DNA from: Mytilus trossulus
Taxonomy: Eukaryota > Mollusca > Bivalvia > Mytilida > Mytilidae
Assembly: GCF_036588685.1 (NCBI RefSeq)
Contig: NC_086383.1
Span: 32,077,141 to 32,141,140, forward strand
Reading direction: 5' to 3'
DNA: 64,000 bases
The notes under the pieces are model-generated. The model saw nothing but the letters and a program-made list of their open reading frames with translations. It did no database searches and was not told the DNA's origin. Below are positions 20,001-30,289 of the stretch, piece after piece. Within the stretch, counting starts at the first letter, position 1. Each line of letters opens with the position of its first letter. A program made the translations under genes and the position numbers.

Positions 20001-22015
20001 TGAAACAAAATATTGATTAAATACATTTCTTTCAGAACTAGGTCCTCACGGTGTAAGAGTGAATGCTATCAAGTAAGTTTTAATTAGTTGGTGATGTAGT
20101 ACATAAAACATTGTTACCAAGTACCTTGATTCACCTTAAACTTCAGTCAGTGTCAGATGTTTAAAAATTATTTAACAGAAAAGATGTGCTTTCGATAAAC
20201 AATATTTTTTCCATTTGCTTCGAAATAGGCAGAGACCATGGTTATCCTGCATGATAAATCTTGTGTATTTTGAAGTTTTATTAGTTGCATTTAGCTTTAT
20301 ATCGATCAACTGAGTCAGGCTCTTTTAAACTGATATTTATGTTTGATCTAATGATGTTCTGTTACCCCAGTGTACAAGTGTCCAAGCTCTCACAAACATG
20401 TTTACCCTAACACATTCGGAATGCGCCTGGAAAATGACAAACGTTCACTCACAAGTGTACATTTACTTCGATACAGACATGACTTATAGCAGTCCTTTCT
20501 AAAACTGTCCATTGATAAATTTTGAAATTATAAAGAAATTAAGGTTTTAACTCCCTCAGGCAAAGGCGGCTTTTGGTAGATTTGACAATTATTTTGGGTT
20601 ATTTTTTTGTCAAATAGCTCAGCCTCTTCGATGGTTTCGGTCCTTATAAATTTTTGGCTTTCAAATATTTAACTTTTAGCTTTGCGGATGAAAGCAAATC
20701 CAGAAAAGCTTTTCGGACGCGCCATGAAATGTATACAACGTGTTGTTTTTAATTTTGTTGCACAAGTTACATTTTTAATGGACATAACGAAAGAAAGATA
20801 ATTAAATTTGATGCAATATGATGACAATAATAATATTACTATATTGTAGCAAATTCCGAATGTTGTCATTATAGTTATTAGTTTTGTTTCTTTTCTGATA
20901 TATGATTTCTGATATTTAAATACAATCTATTGACGTAATATTCATTATTTTTTTTTAACTTTTTGTTAGTTTATCGTACATGTGTTACTTCATTGTATTT
21001 TATTATCAAATTGTAGTCCTGGTTACATTGATGATACCAATATTCTTCGTAATAGTAATAGTGTGAATACTACAGATGAAGACCATAAGAAGGTTGTATG
21101 CACATATTGTGTTCCGTCTGAGCGTCACTGATAAGTCTTATGTAGGCGAAACGCGCGTCTTGCGTATAAAATTATATTCCTGGTACCTTTGATAAATGTA
21201 CATATTTTTCCGTCAATAAATTATGAATAAAGTCGACCATTGAATCGATATCGCTGTATTTTACTCTTGAAATATATATAAAGGCAACAGTAGTATACCG
21301 CTGTTCAAAACTCATAAATCCATGGACAAAAAACAAAATCGGGGTAACAAACTAAAACCGAGGGAAACGCATTAAATATAAGAGGAGACACAACACAGAA
21401 ACGCAACACACACATAAACGGACAAAGCATCAGACAAAACACCACGAGAATAACAAATATAACATGAAAACCAAATACATGAATTTGGGATAGACAAGTA
21501 CCGTGCACGTATGATACCTTGTCCTGGTTTTGAATGACTTTTAGTTCTTTTTTGTTTTGTTTTAATAGCCCTTCAATGTTTGAATAAGTTTTGGGTTTTT
21601 ACATATGTTTGCCTCATCTTTTACAAAAAGAGTTATCTATTGTCATATTGCAAAAAGCGCATTGGAATTAGTACCGTTAATGTTGTTATTACAATACCCT
21701 CTAAAAAACTGACCTGTGTGGATTTTTGGTGTTTTTCTTTTAGTCTTTTTTTTTATCGAGATGCTTACATATATTTTAAATTTTGGCGAAATTCATGTCA
21801 ACCAATTTCGATATGTTTGCATCTTGTAATTCAATGTCTAAAATTATCTCTTATCTTTCTAGCTTGCAGACACAACAGCAAAGCAAGCACATCTAAATAG
21901 GGCTGGGAAACCAGCAGATGTGGTTTCCCTCTTGCTCTTCTTGACATCAGATGAAGCATCGTACATTACTGGAACTATCAACTATATCGATGGTGGAAGG
22001 CATTTATATCCATAA
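8011..22015 (+). CDS. SDR copy 1: classical short-chain dehydrogenase/reductase (FabG-like), 9 exons
   Basis: Exons: 8011-8047, 11697-11836, 16256-16348, 17795-17933, 18929-18969, 19533-19602, 20036-20072, 21017-21092, 21863-22015. Together they give 786 nt, one open frame, 261 aa, all with GT-AG introns. Visible motifs: TGASSGIG dinucleotide-binding loop (residues 12-19, split by intron 1), Asn117 in SVNQKAK, Ser144 in YLSSICS, and Tyr157/Lys161 in YSMAK, with the usual 13-residue Ser-Tyr spacing; then ELGPHGVRVNAINPGYIDDT and a C-terminal GTINYIDGG. The family uses NAD(P)H to reduce or oxidise carbonyl/alcohol groups; the substrate is unknown. The NNAG motif is replaced by ADIAG (91-95). 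No signal peptide or C-terminal membrane segment, so probably cytosolic. The Arg usual in NADPH-dependent relatives is Leu, so cofactor preference is unclear. FabG-like is the nearest label, not proof of fatty-acid synthesis. Confidence 0.93.
8350..8580 (+). repeat. Purine-rich AGAATAGAGAATAA low-complexity tract and poly-C
   Basis: Degenerate repeats of AGAATAGAGAATAA in intron 1 of SDR copy 1, followed by a run of about 14 C near 8560-8573. A reverse-oriented relative lies at 50070-50235 between the two copy-A first exons. The minus-strand frame 8574-8320 is low-complexity and not coding. Confidence 0.65.
8771..8870. repeat. Imperfect hairpin, intron 1
   Basis: GAAATAATTCATGGGGGCTT pairs with AGCCCCCATAATTTATTTC across ~60 bp. 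This is one of several hairpin units in introns 1-2 of copy 1 that are flanked by TCTAATAGGA-like sequence. Confidence 0.6.
9191..9198. promoter_or_regulatory. Consensus CRE TGACGTCA
   Basis: A perfect cAMP-response-element palindrome in intron 1, with further ACGTC cores at 9208-9213 and near 9323. By sequence alone it may be chance within a repeat. Confidence 0.25.
9389..9455. repeat. Strong hairpin with ~30-bp arms
   Basis: The left arm (TTCATCTCAAC, then GATTGATTTTCTCGCTT) pairs with AAGCGAGAAAATCAATC, then GTTGAGATGAT, with a ~7-nt loop and only a few mismatches. It lies in intron 1. It makes an open frame (9199-9456) that is not credible as a gene. Confidence 0.75.
9784..9962. mobile_element. 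TA-flanked MITE with CAGTGAAACTTGA termini
   Basis: A ~179-bp element in intron 1 of SDR copy 1. The left end CAGTGAAACTTGACTAAACC pairs with the right end GGTTGAATCAAGTTTCACTA. TA dinucleotides flank both sides, as for Tc1/mariner or pogo-type elements. No coding capacity. Confidence 0.7.
10144..11105 (+). mobile_element. Penelope-like retroelement fragment with dead RT
   Basis: An open frame at 10238-10705 carries reverse-transcriptase signatures: FGGRVFQQTVGIPMGTNFAP, then FRYIEDVLSLNNSKFGDYVE and SYFDIHLEIDNEGRLKTKL, of the Penelope-like type common in bivalves. The catalytic YIDD box reads YIED, so one metal-binding Asp is lost. The tail (10706-11105) degrades and ends in a 3' UTR with GCCATGGCGTTGTCAGTTTG and TGTCCCTTTGGTATCTTTCG, also seen alone at 34415, 36197 and 40560. 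SDR copy C has an empty site at the matching point of its intron 1, so this inserted after the copies split. Confidence 0.75.
12105..12245 (+). repeat. SINE-like dispersed repeat R3
   Basis: Begins AATACGAAGATGTGGTATGA and includes AACTATAGGTCACCATACGA. Relatives are at 62565-62680, about 48425-48550 and 51270-51350. A common short interspersed repeat with no coding capacity; SINE status is inferred from size and dispersal. Confidence 0.55.
12413..12625 (+). repeat. ~30-bp tandem repeat (AAATCTATGGCAGATTTTTG)
   Basis: About six degenerate units based on CAAATCTATGGCAGATTTTT in intron 2 of SDR copy 1. The complementary unit (CCATAGATTT) is arrayed at 13803-13955, so the two blocks face each other as inverted tandem arrays. 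Frames in this block are repeat translations. Confidence 0.7.
12943..13081. repeat. Near-perfect palindrome with ~49-bp arms
   Basis: The left arm starts TCATGCCATGCTCTATGCTC and runs to ATTATATTTGT. The right arm is its inverse (ACAAATATAATGCCTACCCA to GCATGGCATGA) with almost no mismatch; the inner part (AATATCGAGCG / GCGAGGTATT) is also partly paired. It lies in intron 2 between the inverted 30-bp arrays. Confidence 0.85.
13181..13337 (+). repeat. Dispersed repeat R4, copy 1
   Basis: TTTTGGGGCCCTTTATAGCT through CACACCACATCTTCCTATAT. A second copy lies at 44279-44440, inside the splice-donor array of SDR copy A. Length and lack of frames suggest a SINE. Confidence 0.6.
13555..13600. repeat. 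Short hairpin, intron 2
   Basis: CCCATGTTCTA pairs with TTAGAACATGG around a short AT spacer. Confidence 0.6.
13803..13955 (-). repeat. Inverted partner of the 30-bp array
   Basis: Repeated GCCATAGATTT/GGCCGTAGATT units, the reverse complement of the unit at 12413-12625. Confidence 0.65.
13985..14620 (+). repeat. 57-bp minisatellite, about 11 units
   Basis: The phrase GGGTCTGGA recurs at about 14056, 14113, 14170, 14228, 14285, 14341, 14398, 14455, 14511 and 14568, a period of 57 bp, within units containing AATGAGCCAAATCTACA. Because 57 is a multiple of 3, frames stay open for several units (13898-14536); these are not genes. It lies in intron 2 of SDR copy 1. SDR copy C carries about four units at the same intron position (62690-62940). 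Confidence 0.9.
14917..14951 (+). repeat. Poly-C tract
   Basis: A C-rich run with a few T/A interruptions in intron 2. Confidence 0.9.
16511..16895. mobile_element. TTAA MITE, copy d, with nested repeat R5
   Basis: Starts TTAAGGTGGA at 16511. The body from 16648 matches the family (ACTACACGGAGATAACTCTG, then AATTAAACGAGC) and the right end is degraded. Inserted after the left terminus is a 120-bp repeat (16528-16647, GGGAATGTGTCAAAGAGACA to TTCCCGCACCCGGAGGC) that also occurs at 34768-34912 and 46493-46635 in reverse. It lies in intron 3 of SDR copy 1. Confidence 0.65.
17026..17225. mobile_element. 200-bp MITE, TACTGTAAATT termini
   Basis: The left end TACTGTAAATTCAGAAATTA pairs with the right end ATTTCTAAATTTACAGTA. 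It includes GCGAGGTTTTAAATAATGCG. A TA-rich site and short inverted ends fit a MITE. It lies in intron 3 of SDR copy 1. Confidence 0.7.
17890..18640 (+). repeat. 72-bp array derived from the exon 4/intron 4 junction, ~11 units
   Basis: The unit is GGCACAACTATGCTTGCCTT, ATCTCAAAGAAAC, AAAGGTTTGT, then TATGAGGGAAAACTAAATTC. The first unit is the real 3' end of exon 4 with its donor (17933/17934). Anchors GCTTGCC or its variants lie near 17907, 17974, 18047, 18119, 18189, 18261, 18332, 18404, 18479, 18551 and 18622. Most units keep an AAAGGTTTG donor-like site. Downstream units hit an in-frame TAA within the unit, so use of a later donor would truncate the protein. Homologous arrays flank exon 4 in copies A and B. 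Confidence 0.92.
18682..18737 (+). repeat. Dispersed core repeat R6
   Basis: GCGTCAATGATGAGTCTAAT, then AGACGAAACGC and GTCTGGCGTA. Other copies are at 21115-21200 (+), 23405-23475 (-) and about 39900-40000 (-), with degraded forms near 3095. A recurring bivalve-type interspersed element. Confidence 0.65.
21115..21250 (+). repeat. Dispersed core repeat R6, second copy
   Basis: GAGCGTCACTGATAAGTCTT, then AGGCGAAACGCGCGTCTTGC and CCTGGTACCTTTGATAA, in intron 8 of SDR copy 1 just after exon 8. Confidence 0.65.
21291..21520 (-). repeat. Dispersed repeat R2, reverse copy
   Basis: Reverse complement of the right half of the repeat at 4620-5638 (AGTATACCGCTGTTCAAAAC to GACAAGTACCGTGCACG), in intron 8 of SDR copy 1. 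The minus-strand frame 21508-21305 is repeat-derived. Confidence 0.65.
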
Positions 22016-22128
22016 TCAATATTCTACCATCTCTGATATAATTCAGATTTCAGACATTTAGTGTAATGAATAATATATATTTAGTTTGTATTTCGGCATT
22101 CCGTGATTAAATGATGCATCATTTTCAA

Positions 22129-22134
22129 AATAAA
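22129..22134 (+). terminator. Poly(A) signal of SDR copy 1
   Basis: AATAAA 114 nt after the stop, in a 3' UTR segment (GATGCATCATTTTC before it) that is conserved in SDR copy B at the equivalent position. Confidence 0.75.
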
Positions 22135-22439
22135 GTTTAAAATGAGATTTCATGATATTTGATATTGATTCCATGGTTAGTAGACCTTCGAAGATTTAGC
22201 CCAAACAATGAAATACGGTAAATGTCTGGGCCTTTCATAGCAGACTTTACTGAGTTTAATTCGCTTTGATAGCTGGATTTATAGATAAGGAGTGGAAGAG
22301 TCATATAACCAAAATAAACATTATAGCACACAGACAAGCAAAAGGAAACAGAAAAATAGATACATAAAAACACAAGGTCAACACTCCAACTCGAGTCCAC
22401 CTTGTACTTATTATGAAGTGGACACTGAATATAAAAACT

Positions 22440-23245
22440 AATGAATAATATTTTTTCGCATCAATTACAAGTGCTAGCATGTCCTCTTTAATTTCAACAT
22501 ATTGAATCGTCAACAAAGTTCAGTAGTTTTCATTCCTCATAGTGACTAATGAGTTGTTTTTTTCATGTAAGGATGGATTGAATACACAAAAAATAGCAAT
22601 ATTGGAACATTATGACTAAAAATATTTGTTAGCACCAATTTAAAGGGCCAGCATGTCCTCTTTTTATTAAAAATATTGAATTGTATACAAATTTCAGTAG
22701 TTCTCATGCATCAGACTGTCTCGAATAACAATATTACTTGTTCGCATCAACCAACTTGGACTTCTTTATGTTAATCTTTACAGCCGCATAGTAAATGAGC
22801 TATATTTTCATGTAAGGAAGTATTGTATCATACAAATGATATCAATATTGGCATCTAATGACTAAAACAATTTAAAGTGCCAGCATGTCCTCTTTTTATT
22901 AAATATATCAGACTGTCTCGAATAACAAAATTATTTGTTCTCCAACCAAAACTGTCCATATTTGCACTTTATCATGTTAATTTTTATAGTCACATAGTAA
23001 TTGAGTTATATTTGCATTTAAGGATGGATGTATAATATAAATGATAGCAATATTGGCACATTACGACTAACAAATTTTGTTCGCATCAATTAAGAGCGCT
23101 AGCATGTACTTTATTTCTTCAAAATATTGATTCATAAACAAAATTTCAGAGGTTTTTATAAATCAGACTGACTCAAATAACAAAATTATTTGTCTGGCGC
23201 ATCAACCAAAACTGACCATATTTGCAGTTTAATATGTAAATCATT
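22440..23245 (+). repeat. ~175-230-bp tandem repeat, four degenerate units
   Basis: Units keyed by GCYAGCATGTCCTCTTT at about 22473, 22648, 22881 and 23099, each followed by TCAGACTGTCTCGAATAACA and GCATCAACCAA-type phrases. No gene is seen. Confidence 0.8.
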
Positions 23246-23404
23246 GTAGCAGCTATGTAATAATATTTCCTGCACCGTATACGGCACCCGTCGTGTTATT
23301 TCTTTGTTCAGTTCTGTAATGATTGAAGGTTAATATGACTGAGGAAGAATATCTGATATGATTTCTGACACACTTTTGTCATAACTTATCAAAAGTACCA
23401 GGAT

Positions 23405-23475
23405 TATAATTTAGTACGCCAGACGCGCGTTTCGTCTACATAAGACTCATCAGTGACGCTTTAAGTAATATATTT
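23405..23475 (-). repeat. Dispersed core repeat R6, reverse copy
   Basis: TACGCCAGACGCGCGTTTCG, then TCTACATAAGACTCATCAGTG. Confidence 0.65.
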
Positions 23476-23639
23476 ATAAGGCCAAACAAGTACAAAGTTC
23501 AAAATTTCGAAAGGTTGTGTCAAATACGGCTAAAGGAATCTATTCCTGGGACCAGGAAATCCTTAGTTATTCGAAAAATTCCCAGCTTTGTAAACAGGAA
23601 ATTTATAAAAAAAAATGACTACCCAGCCCGTGAAATTTC

Positions 23640-24085
23640 TTGAGTGATATCCTAATTTGATTGATTCATTGTCCTGTCTTAGCAACTTGATAAAGCAGTA
23701 TTCCTCGTTCAACAAAATTAACGTACTTTGAGCTAGCTCTACAATGACGTATCAAATGAGACACAAATGCTCCATATGCTGGTGCCGCTGGGATGTTGCT
23801 ACACAGAAATGGAAAGTTGATTATAGGAAAACTAAATTCATCGCAATTGTCATAAATTTTGGTACTCAACCTACCATCAGTATTCATGTCGAGAAAAGGT
23901 CTAAATATGAAGTATCGTTAATTTCAACTTCACTTGGATATATTAAATGTAAGTGATCACTGAATCTATTATCATTAAGAGACAGTACATCATCAATTTA
24001 CCGAAAGACTGAAAAACTGGGCTAATTTTCTCTCCTTCCTGTTTAAGCCTTTGGATAAATTCTGCTTCATTGGAACATAAAAAAA
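23640..24085 (-). mobile_element. Penelope-like RT fragment
   Basis: The minus-strand frame 23887-23666 reads TDGRLSTKIYDNCDEFSFPI, then NFPFLCSNIPAAPAYGAFVS, equivalent to the late RT region of the element at 10144 but clearly diverged, so a different subfamily. Flanking sequence up to ~24085 continues the homology with broken frames. Inactive remnant. Confidence 0.7.
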
Positions 24086-24089
24086 AAAT

Positions 24090-25760
24090 CTGTTAGTAGA
24101 GTTTTAATACAAAAACTTGCATCAAGTGGAGAACATAATACAAGTTATATGGTTTGCTACTGACCCCTCAACTTATCCATAGAAAGTAAGTAAAATTCAT
24201 AAGATGTGAGGCCAAAGGTCAGCAGTGAATTGTATAACGAATAAATCGCACAAAACTTTTTCTGCTAAGTTATGTATAAAATTAAGCAATGAAATACAGT
24301 GATGACGTCACCGTCAATTGTTAACATGACGCCATGAATCTCATATGAAATCCACTGAACCTATACAAGATCTATAGAGGGTCACCACGTGACGGCGATA
24401 TACCAATCATAACGTCATAATACTGGTTATTCTTTTTTTGGTATGTTAGTTATTCGTTTATAGTTTTAAGAATAAAAAAAAATCGTTGGTTTTCTCATTT
24501 GAATTGTTTCCATTTTGTCATAACTAATCGTTAATGGTTTTGCTCATTGTTGAAGGTCATACGGTAGCATATAGGAGGGTCGTTTTTGGAGTTACCTTCA
24601 TGAGGAACAACGATAAAAATTATCTTGCCAAATGACCTAAATTACTCATGGTTTCCGTTAATACCTTCACATGCATTTTGTGTTTTAAAATAGGAAAAAT
24701 GATGAAATTATATTCTTAAAAAAAAAACGAGGAAAGAGATGTCGTTATTAGTTATTGTGTTGTTTCAAACTTTTGATTAAATGTGTATTCAGAATCGATT
24801 CAGATACATTATTTCAGTGTGGATTACAAAGAGGATATAGTCAAAGCAGCTAATAATGGCAAGTTTTATATATATTATAAATCAAAATGTAGTCCTCTCC
24901 TATTAGTTTCTTTATTCTTCTCGGGTTTAATTTTTTAAATGGTTAATGAGAAAAGAAGCATATGAAGACAGGTTCTTGTTAATCCATATCAAGTGTACCG
25001 CAGTCGATTATATTTCAAATACATATTAATTGATATGAACAAACGAAGAGCTTACACCATGCACTTAGTTATATTCTTTTGTTAGAGTTTTCAAAGAACT
25101 GTTATTTTTTACCAAATCGGTACCACCTAAATACCCCACCCCCCTTTCTGTGTTTTTTTTCTTCATTCGATTATTTGTATATTGAGTCCCTTGTTGTTTT
25201 GAAATGTTACCGAAACGTTTATTTTTCTCGATTTTCTTTTGAAAATAAATTATGTTAAAACGATCACTGCGAACAAAGTGCGAATCGGACACACGATTTG
25301 TTTGCTTGACAGATAAACTGCGGTAATGTCTTCCTTTATTCATTGTTGTTCATAAGCGAAGTGCGGCATTATATTCACATTTAAACAATAACTACACAAA
25401 ATCAACAACTTTTAAATCAACTCCGAATACTGAAAATTAAAAAAAAGTATTATATTCCCCTAGTTCATTAAGGAAGTTCTAGATTCGCATTTTTTACACG
25501 AAATAATGTTTAGGTTCTTCGTGAGTCTTGTCTTGCGGTATGATCTATCAAATTTAAGAAGCATTTCTTTATTGCTTTTTTTCATTTTTATTGTATTTGA
25601 AAATGATGTTTTAAATGGTATTTACTTTATCAAAATAGGTATAGTATATGCGGTATATCAAGTTATCAAATTTGCTATCTACTCCAACGTGTGCTTTGAC
25701 GTCTTTGTTAGATTATTTGTATGATTATTAAAATAGTATAGTTTTTGTTGCATGTTTCGG
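24090..25760. other. Gene-poor spacer
   Basis: No supported exon or structured repeat. Several short frames (25065-25343, 25506-25724) are AT-driven and show no family signature. Confidence 0.45.
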
Positions 25761-25761
25761 A

Positions 25762-25848
25762 TGAGCAGCCTAACATGCATACAGTGAATATGGGACAATG
25801 CCAACAATTGTCTTTTAAACACATTATACGTGTTAAGGCTGCTCATCA
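25762..25848. repeat. Inverted repeat, ~18-bp arms
   Basis: GATGAGCAGCCTAACATG pairs with ACGTGTTAAGGCTGCTCATC around a ~48-bp spacer. Possibly a small MITE. Confidence 0.6.
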
Positions 25849-26145
25849 AATTTTGTCAATATAACAGAGCTTTAAACAACTAAAATACAAGCTAAATGTT
25901 AATCAAATAAAACCAGGTTCACAACACCTACTTTTTGGAAAAAAACCTGTTTTACACCTGTATTAATGACAATTCTCAGACACATTGAATAGTATTACAT
26001 AGACAATGTCAGGATATCTTGTGTTTAGTATGCACTGTTCATGTGTTTTCCTTCTGCATGTTCTGTCTAAACAAGATTAATGTTGTCGATCGAACTGTCT
26101 AATTGTTAGCCCGAAAACATCATTTGAGATAATGATCCCTCCGTC

Positions 26146-26291
26146 TTAAGATTGGTGAACTGATGGAGTGTACCAGCGTCTTCCTGGGTAATGGAAACAT
26201 TTGACGCCGCATTTTTCCCAGTACGTTACTTTCCTGAATCCAAGAACATTTTGTTCATTTTCTTCATATCTTGAGTTTTGGTTCATGTTGA
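26146..26291 (-). CDS. Candidate terminal exon, unknown product
   Basis: On the minus strand an acceptor-like ATTTAACAG precedes a 146-nt open stretch ending in TAA (26148-26146). The C-terminal residues read KVTYWEKCGVKCFHYPGRRW, then YTPSVHQS, a compact Cys/aromatic/Arg-rich composition unlike the surrounding AT-rich noise. I do not recognise the family, and no upstream exon or poly(A) signal could be assigned. It may be chance. Confidence 0.25.
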
Positions 26292-26459
26292 CTGTTAAAT
26301 ATAAATTGAATATATTGTGCAATAAAGTGACAGTTATATGACTTTCATGATAAAATACATACGACGTAAACACGTACATAATATGTATCAATATTTTTAT
26401 AGATTTGTTTACGATATACCTTATTAACATTCCCGCAATTAATTTTCTATACATTTATT

Positions 26460-27227
26460 ACTTCGATATAATTTAAATCTCATCCTATCGTTAGGTAATT
26501 CCCTGTTTTGGAATATCTGATTATAATATAAACATGCTATACTACACATACCTCAACGTACATTTTTTTAACTGAAGAGTTATAATGCAATAATCTACAA
26601 ATAAATAGCTCTGCATAACTGTGTATACATAAATATATATATAAAACAAATCTAAAAAAGAACGCGCAGAACAAAAATCTCAATGCACTCTTCCATTACT
26701 CATTTTTCCTTTACACACGCTTTCTACGAATGAAAATCAAGGATATGCAGAAATTGATATCAAACGCATTAAGAAAAAATGAATATTAGACATGTAAAGA
26801 GCAAAAGTAAATGACAGAAATACATATAAAAGTCCGTATAGATATAATAACTTAGGAACCTTTATGGTTTGAGAATACTGCTGTGTCCGAGCTTTATCCG
26901 TCTCCATCGGGTATTTATATCTTGAATTCAAAGATAGTACTCATTCATTATTATAATTTATTTTTAAAACCATCTATTTTAATAACCAAACATACTCAAT
27001 CTACAGGAGTTTTAAAGTCATAAAAGTAGTGGTTCTATGTTTGTTGTCATTACTTATTACCGACGTTATTGTGATACATCTAGAAATTTATAAATAATCC
27101 CGTATTTCCTTCTCAATTTCATATTGAAAATTCAAAAATGATAACAGGCTATTTATTTCAAGGTTTACCGGAATATTGTTAAATTGTGCTATATTCACTA
27201 CTTATGGTAAAATACTATATACTTATA
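26460..27227. other. AT-rich spacer, nothing recognised
   Basis: No exon, repeat or signal could be supported. Confidence 0.45.
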
Positions 27228-27807
27228 TTAAGGTGGTATGGGTGTCTTCCTCCATCTTCGATTGTAAAAATCAGAGAACCAAAGGTCAAGATTTTCCATC
27301 AAATTAGCAAAATGTAATGCGGGAATGCAGATATTTAATGTGAATTTTCATTTATAATTACCAATTTATAAGTTTTACACATAAATATCAATGTGTTGAC
27401 AAATGTTCTTTTAAAAAAAAATTAGCATTTTAACGGGAGATAACTCTAAAACAGTGCATTTTCTGATGGATTCAAAACGGAATTTTCCTATTTTGTATTT
27501 CAGCCGGAAAAAACGTACGGTGACCCTATCTTTTCCTTTGATATTCTCAAAGCAGTGTCTGAAAGCTATCTTTTCCTGTAGTATTCAACAATTCCATAAT
27601 TTTGGTTTAGTTTCTAATCACAAAATTGGGTTTTTCCCTGTATAATCCATACTAAATGTGTCATTTTGTCCCGTTCTGTAGTTTGAGAAAATGCACGGTG
27701 ACCTATCATTTTTATTATTTTTTTCAACATGTATCAATAGATACTACGTTTTGGCAAAGAATGAACAAATTCTATCATTTCTATTTTAGACTCCCAAACC
27801 ACCTTAA
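27228..27807. mobile_element. TTAA-flanked MITE, second family
   Basis: TTAA at 27228-27231 and 27804-27807. The left end TTAAGGTGGTATGGGTGTC matches the reverse complement of the right end (TTAAGGTGGTTTGGGAGTC) at 17 of 19 positions. The interior is AT-rich with two similar ACGGTGACC-containing blocks and no transposase. Confidence 0.75.
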
Positions 27808-27894
27808 AGCTAATATTTATACTGCGCAGCTGTTTGCAATACCTTATACGTTATTATACGCCATCTTCCCCATGAGGGATGTTACGTATGAATA

Positions 27895-28200
27895 CGCATG
27901 GTGTGGTTGTTAGTGCATCGGACTACTCACACAAAGGTAAAGGTCTCTGGGTAGATTCCCGCTCGAGGAAAAAAATTCAGGGACTAAATTGTTGGCTTCC
28001 TCTTGGCCCTATCTGGTCTTTGCAAACGAAGATATCCGTCGGTAGGTGACGATACATGGCTGACATGTGTTAAGCATGTTAGGAGAGATCCATATCTCTT
28101 GCAAATGCAAAAAAACATCATTGGAGATTTCGAAAAAGAGCAGACTGATGCCGCTACAAAGCAGCACCCGCAACCGCAAAGTGGAAAGGGATTTATATAA
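27895..28200 (+). mobile_element. tRNA-derived SINE (candidate)
   Basis: The head resembles a degenerate tRNA: an A-box-like TGGTTGTTAGTGCATCGG (27904-27921) and a B-box-like GGGTAGATTCCC (27949-27960) at normal spacing. The body runs to about 28200 and includes a short open frame (28003-28200) that I do not call. No clean cloverleaf, so not a tRNA gene. Confidence 0.5.
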
Positions 28201-28916
28201 GTTGCAATAACTTGTTTGTATATCCACTATAGATAAATATGTTTGAAAAAATGTACGAATACAACAATAAAAAGCTGTTACAAGCATTTAAAGAAAAACT
28301 AATTTGTTTGAATTGTTTCTTCAACGATATATTTGATTGATACTCAAAACTACAAACATTTTTGTTTTTACTTTGTATTTCACGAAACATTTGTTTTTGA
28401 TTTTTTTTAACCTTTTTATCGTGTTTCACCTGATTGCATAATTCGACAAAAGCTCTTAATTCAGTAGTGCATTCTGCAAACAAAATTTATAAAATAAATA
28501 GAAAACAAAATTCATCAGAAGTACAGAAGACAAAAAAATCCACCCCACCACCTTAAAAAAATAAAAAAAAAGATAACGATATAAACAATATTAGGTATAA
28601 CAAAACATTACATTGTACTCTGTATATGAAAAAAAAACGTAAAACTTTCGCAATGAAGAGTAGTTAATAATAAAATCAAATGTAAATTAAGTCGTGTTTT
28701 CACACAAGTTGGTCTTTCCGCCATCAAATATTTTATTTAAGTTATAAATATTTTACAAGCCTGATCTGCTTACACTCCCACAGTACCTCACATCACCCGA
28801 TTTAAATGGACATGGTGTTGCTCAATTTTCAGGACAGAAGTCTTTGTCTTACGATGGATTTCACAGTTTATTTCTCGACTTATTAGCTTGCATGCCCTTT
28901 ATGAACTTAAACATTA

Positions 28917-29364
28917 TTAAGGTGTAATACCACTAAATCATAGAATGTCACATCTAGTTGCAAACAGAAATAGGTCGAAAAATATATTTCCTTGAAATTG
29001 ACAGTTGAATGTAATTAATCCTTCCTTACATTGGAGTAAAACGTTTCTGAGTCATACGTACCATCTTGGTATTTCAAAGTATTATTTTTTTATTTTTTTA
29101 TTTTTGGTTACTTTAGAATATTTTGGAAAATTGAGGTGACATGTGTACTAAAGCTTGTAGGCATGTCACTTTAGTTTACTTCCCGTTATGGTTATTTTCT
29201 GATATGCAATGAAATGTATTTTTTTCCATAGTACTGGACAAGATAAAACTTTACTCCTGCCAATTATTTTTTTATTTGAAACAAAGATACATTCATTTTT
29301 TTTGTAAAAGTTCAAATTTAACAAGGACCTTTAGTGGAAAATTAATGGTGGCATAACACCTTAA
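28917..29364. mobile_element. TTAA-flanked MITE, third family
   Basis: TTAA at 28917-28920 and 29361-29364. The left end TTAAGGTGTAATACCACTA matches the reverse complement of the right end (TTAAGGTGTTATGCCACCA) at 16 of 19 positions. 448 bp, non-coding. Confidence 0.75.
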
Positions 29365-30284
29365 ACTTAGGTGTTTTACCACCGTATCATAGTACTTTAT
29401 GCAAGTCAAATGTGACTTGTAGCTGTGATGTTTTCCGAAAGTCAATTGATTTAATGAAGGAATATTGTTTTCGAGAGCGAAGCTCTTGTTGGAAGTATAT
29501 GATGAGAACAGTCTATCAGTGTAAAGTTATTGTGCAGAGTTATCTACCTTTAATGTGTTATTCGTGATAATACTTCCTGAATAGTATAAAAATAGATAAC
29601 CGATAATTATTTATCTGATTTGGGGTGTGTAGCATTCAAGTGTAAAGTACGTTCAGATTTGATCATTAGCGTCGACGTCTATTCGTAATTTTCATCAAAT
29701 TCTCTAAATTGGATTGCAAAAAACAAAGAAATTCTCAGTGTATTAACAACTGTAACACTTGTTTCATTACACAAGATAAGTTAAACATGTTAAAATGTGG
29801 ATTTGTACTTTCGTTTTGGGCTTAACTAACTCTTTGTTGTAAACGTTTAATGCATTTCAATATTTCACTCTAACACATACTACATTCTTTTGTTATTTGA
29901 TATCAATGAATTTGTTTTTTGCCACTGGAATTTCTGAATCATGTTTGCACGAATAAATTATCTTAAATCATAAACTTGTTTAAACTGTATCTGTCACAAA
30001 CCATTGTATTCGCTTGATATCCATTTAAATGACTGAATCACAATCAAGAATACGTTATATGTCCATGATGTTCACTGCTTTGCAATTTGCATTTTACTTT
30101 CTTGAAAAAAAAAGGAAGGAAAACCGTATTATTCTGAAATGTATCTATTAAATAATGTTTACTTGAAGGTGATCTATTCGATGAATCACAGAGCTACAGA
30201 ACTACATGAAATTGAATGTTTTCCACACATATTTTGGATACTAGTAAATTACAGTAGCATTAATTATTCATGTTGTATTTTAAG
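29365..30284 (+). other. Upstream spacer of the barrel gene
   Basis: AT-rich; no promoter element recognised. A CTTTTAAG-like acceptor context (TATTTTAAG, 30276-30284) just before the ATG at 30290 leaves room for an untranslated first exon somewhere here. Confidence 0.4.
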
Positions 30285-30289
30285 GGAAA

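Noticed and set aside
24813-24862. Possible exon after ATTTCAG reading VDYKEDIVKAANNG, with a GC-type donor
   Set aside because: Too short, and only a non-canonical donor; no neighbouring exon fits.
27904-27968. tRNA-like A and B boxes
   Set aside because: Arms do not form a clean cloverleaf; a tRNA-derived SINE is the better explanation.
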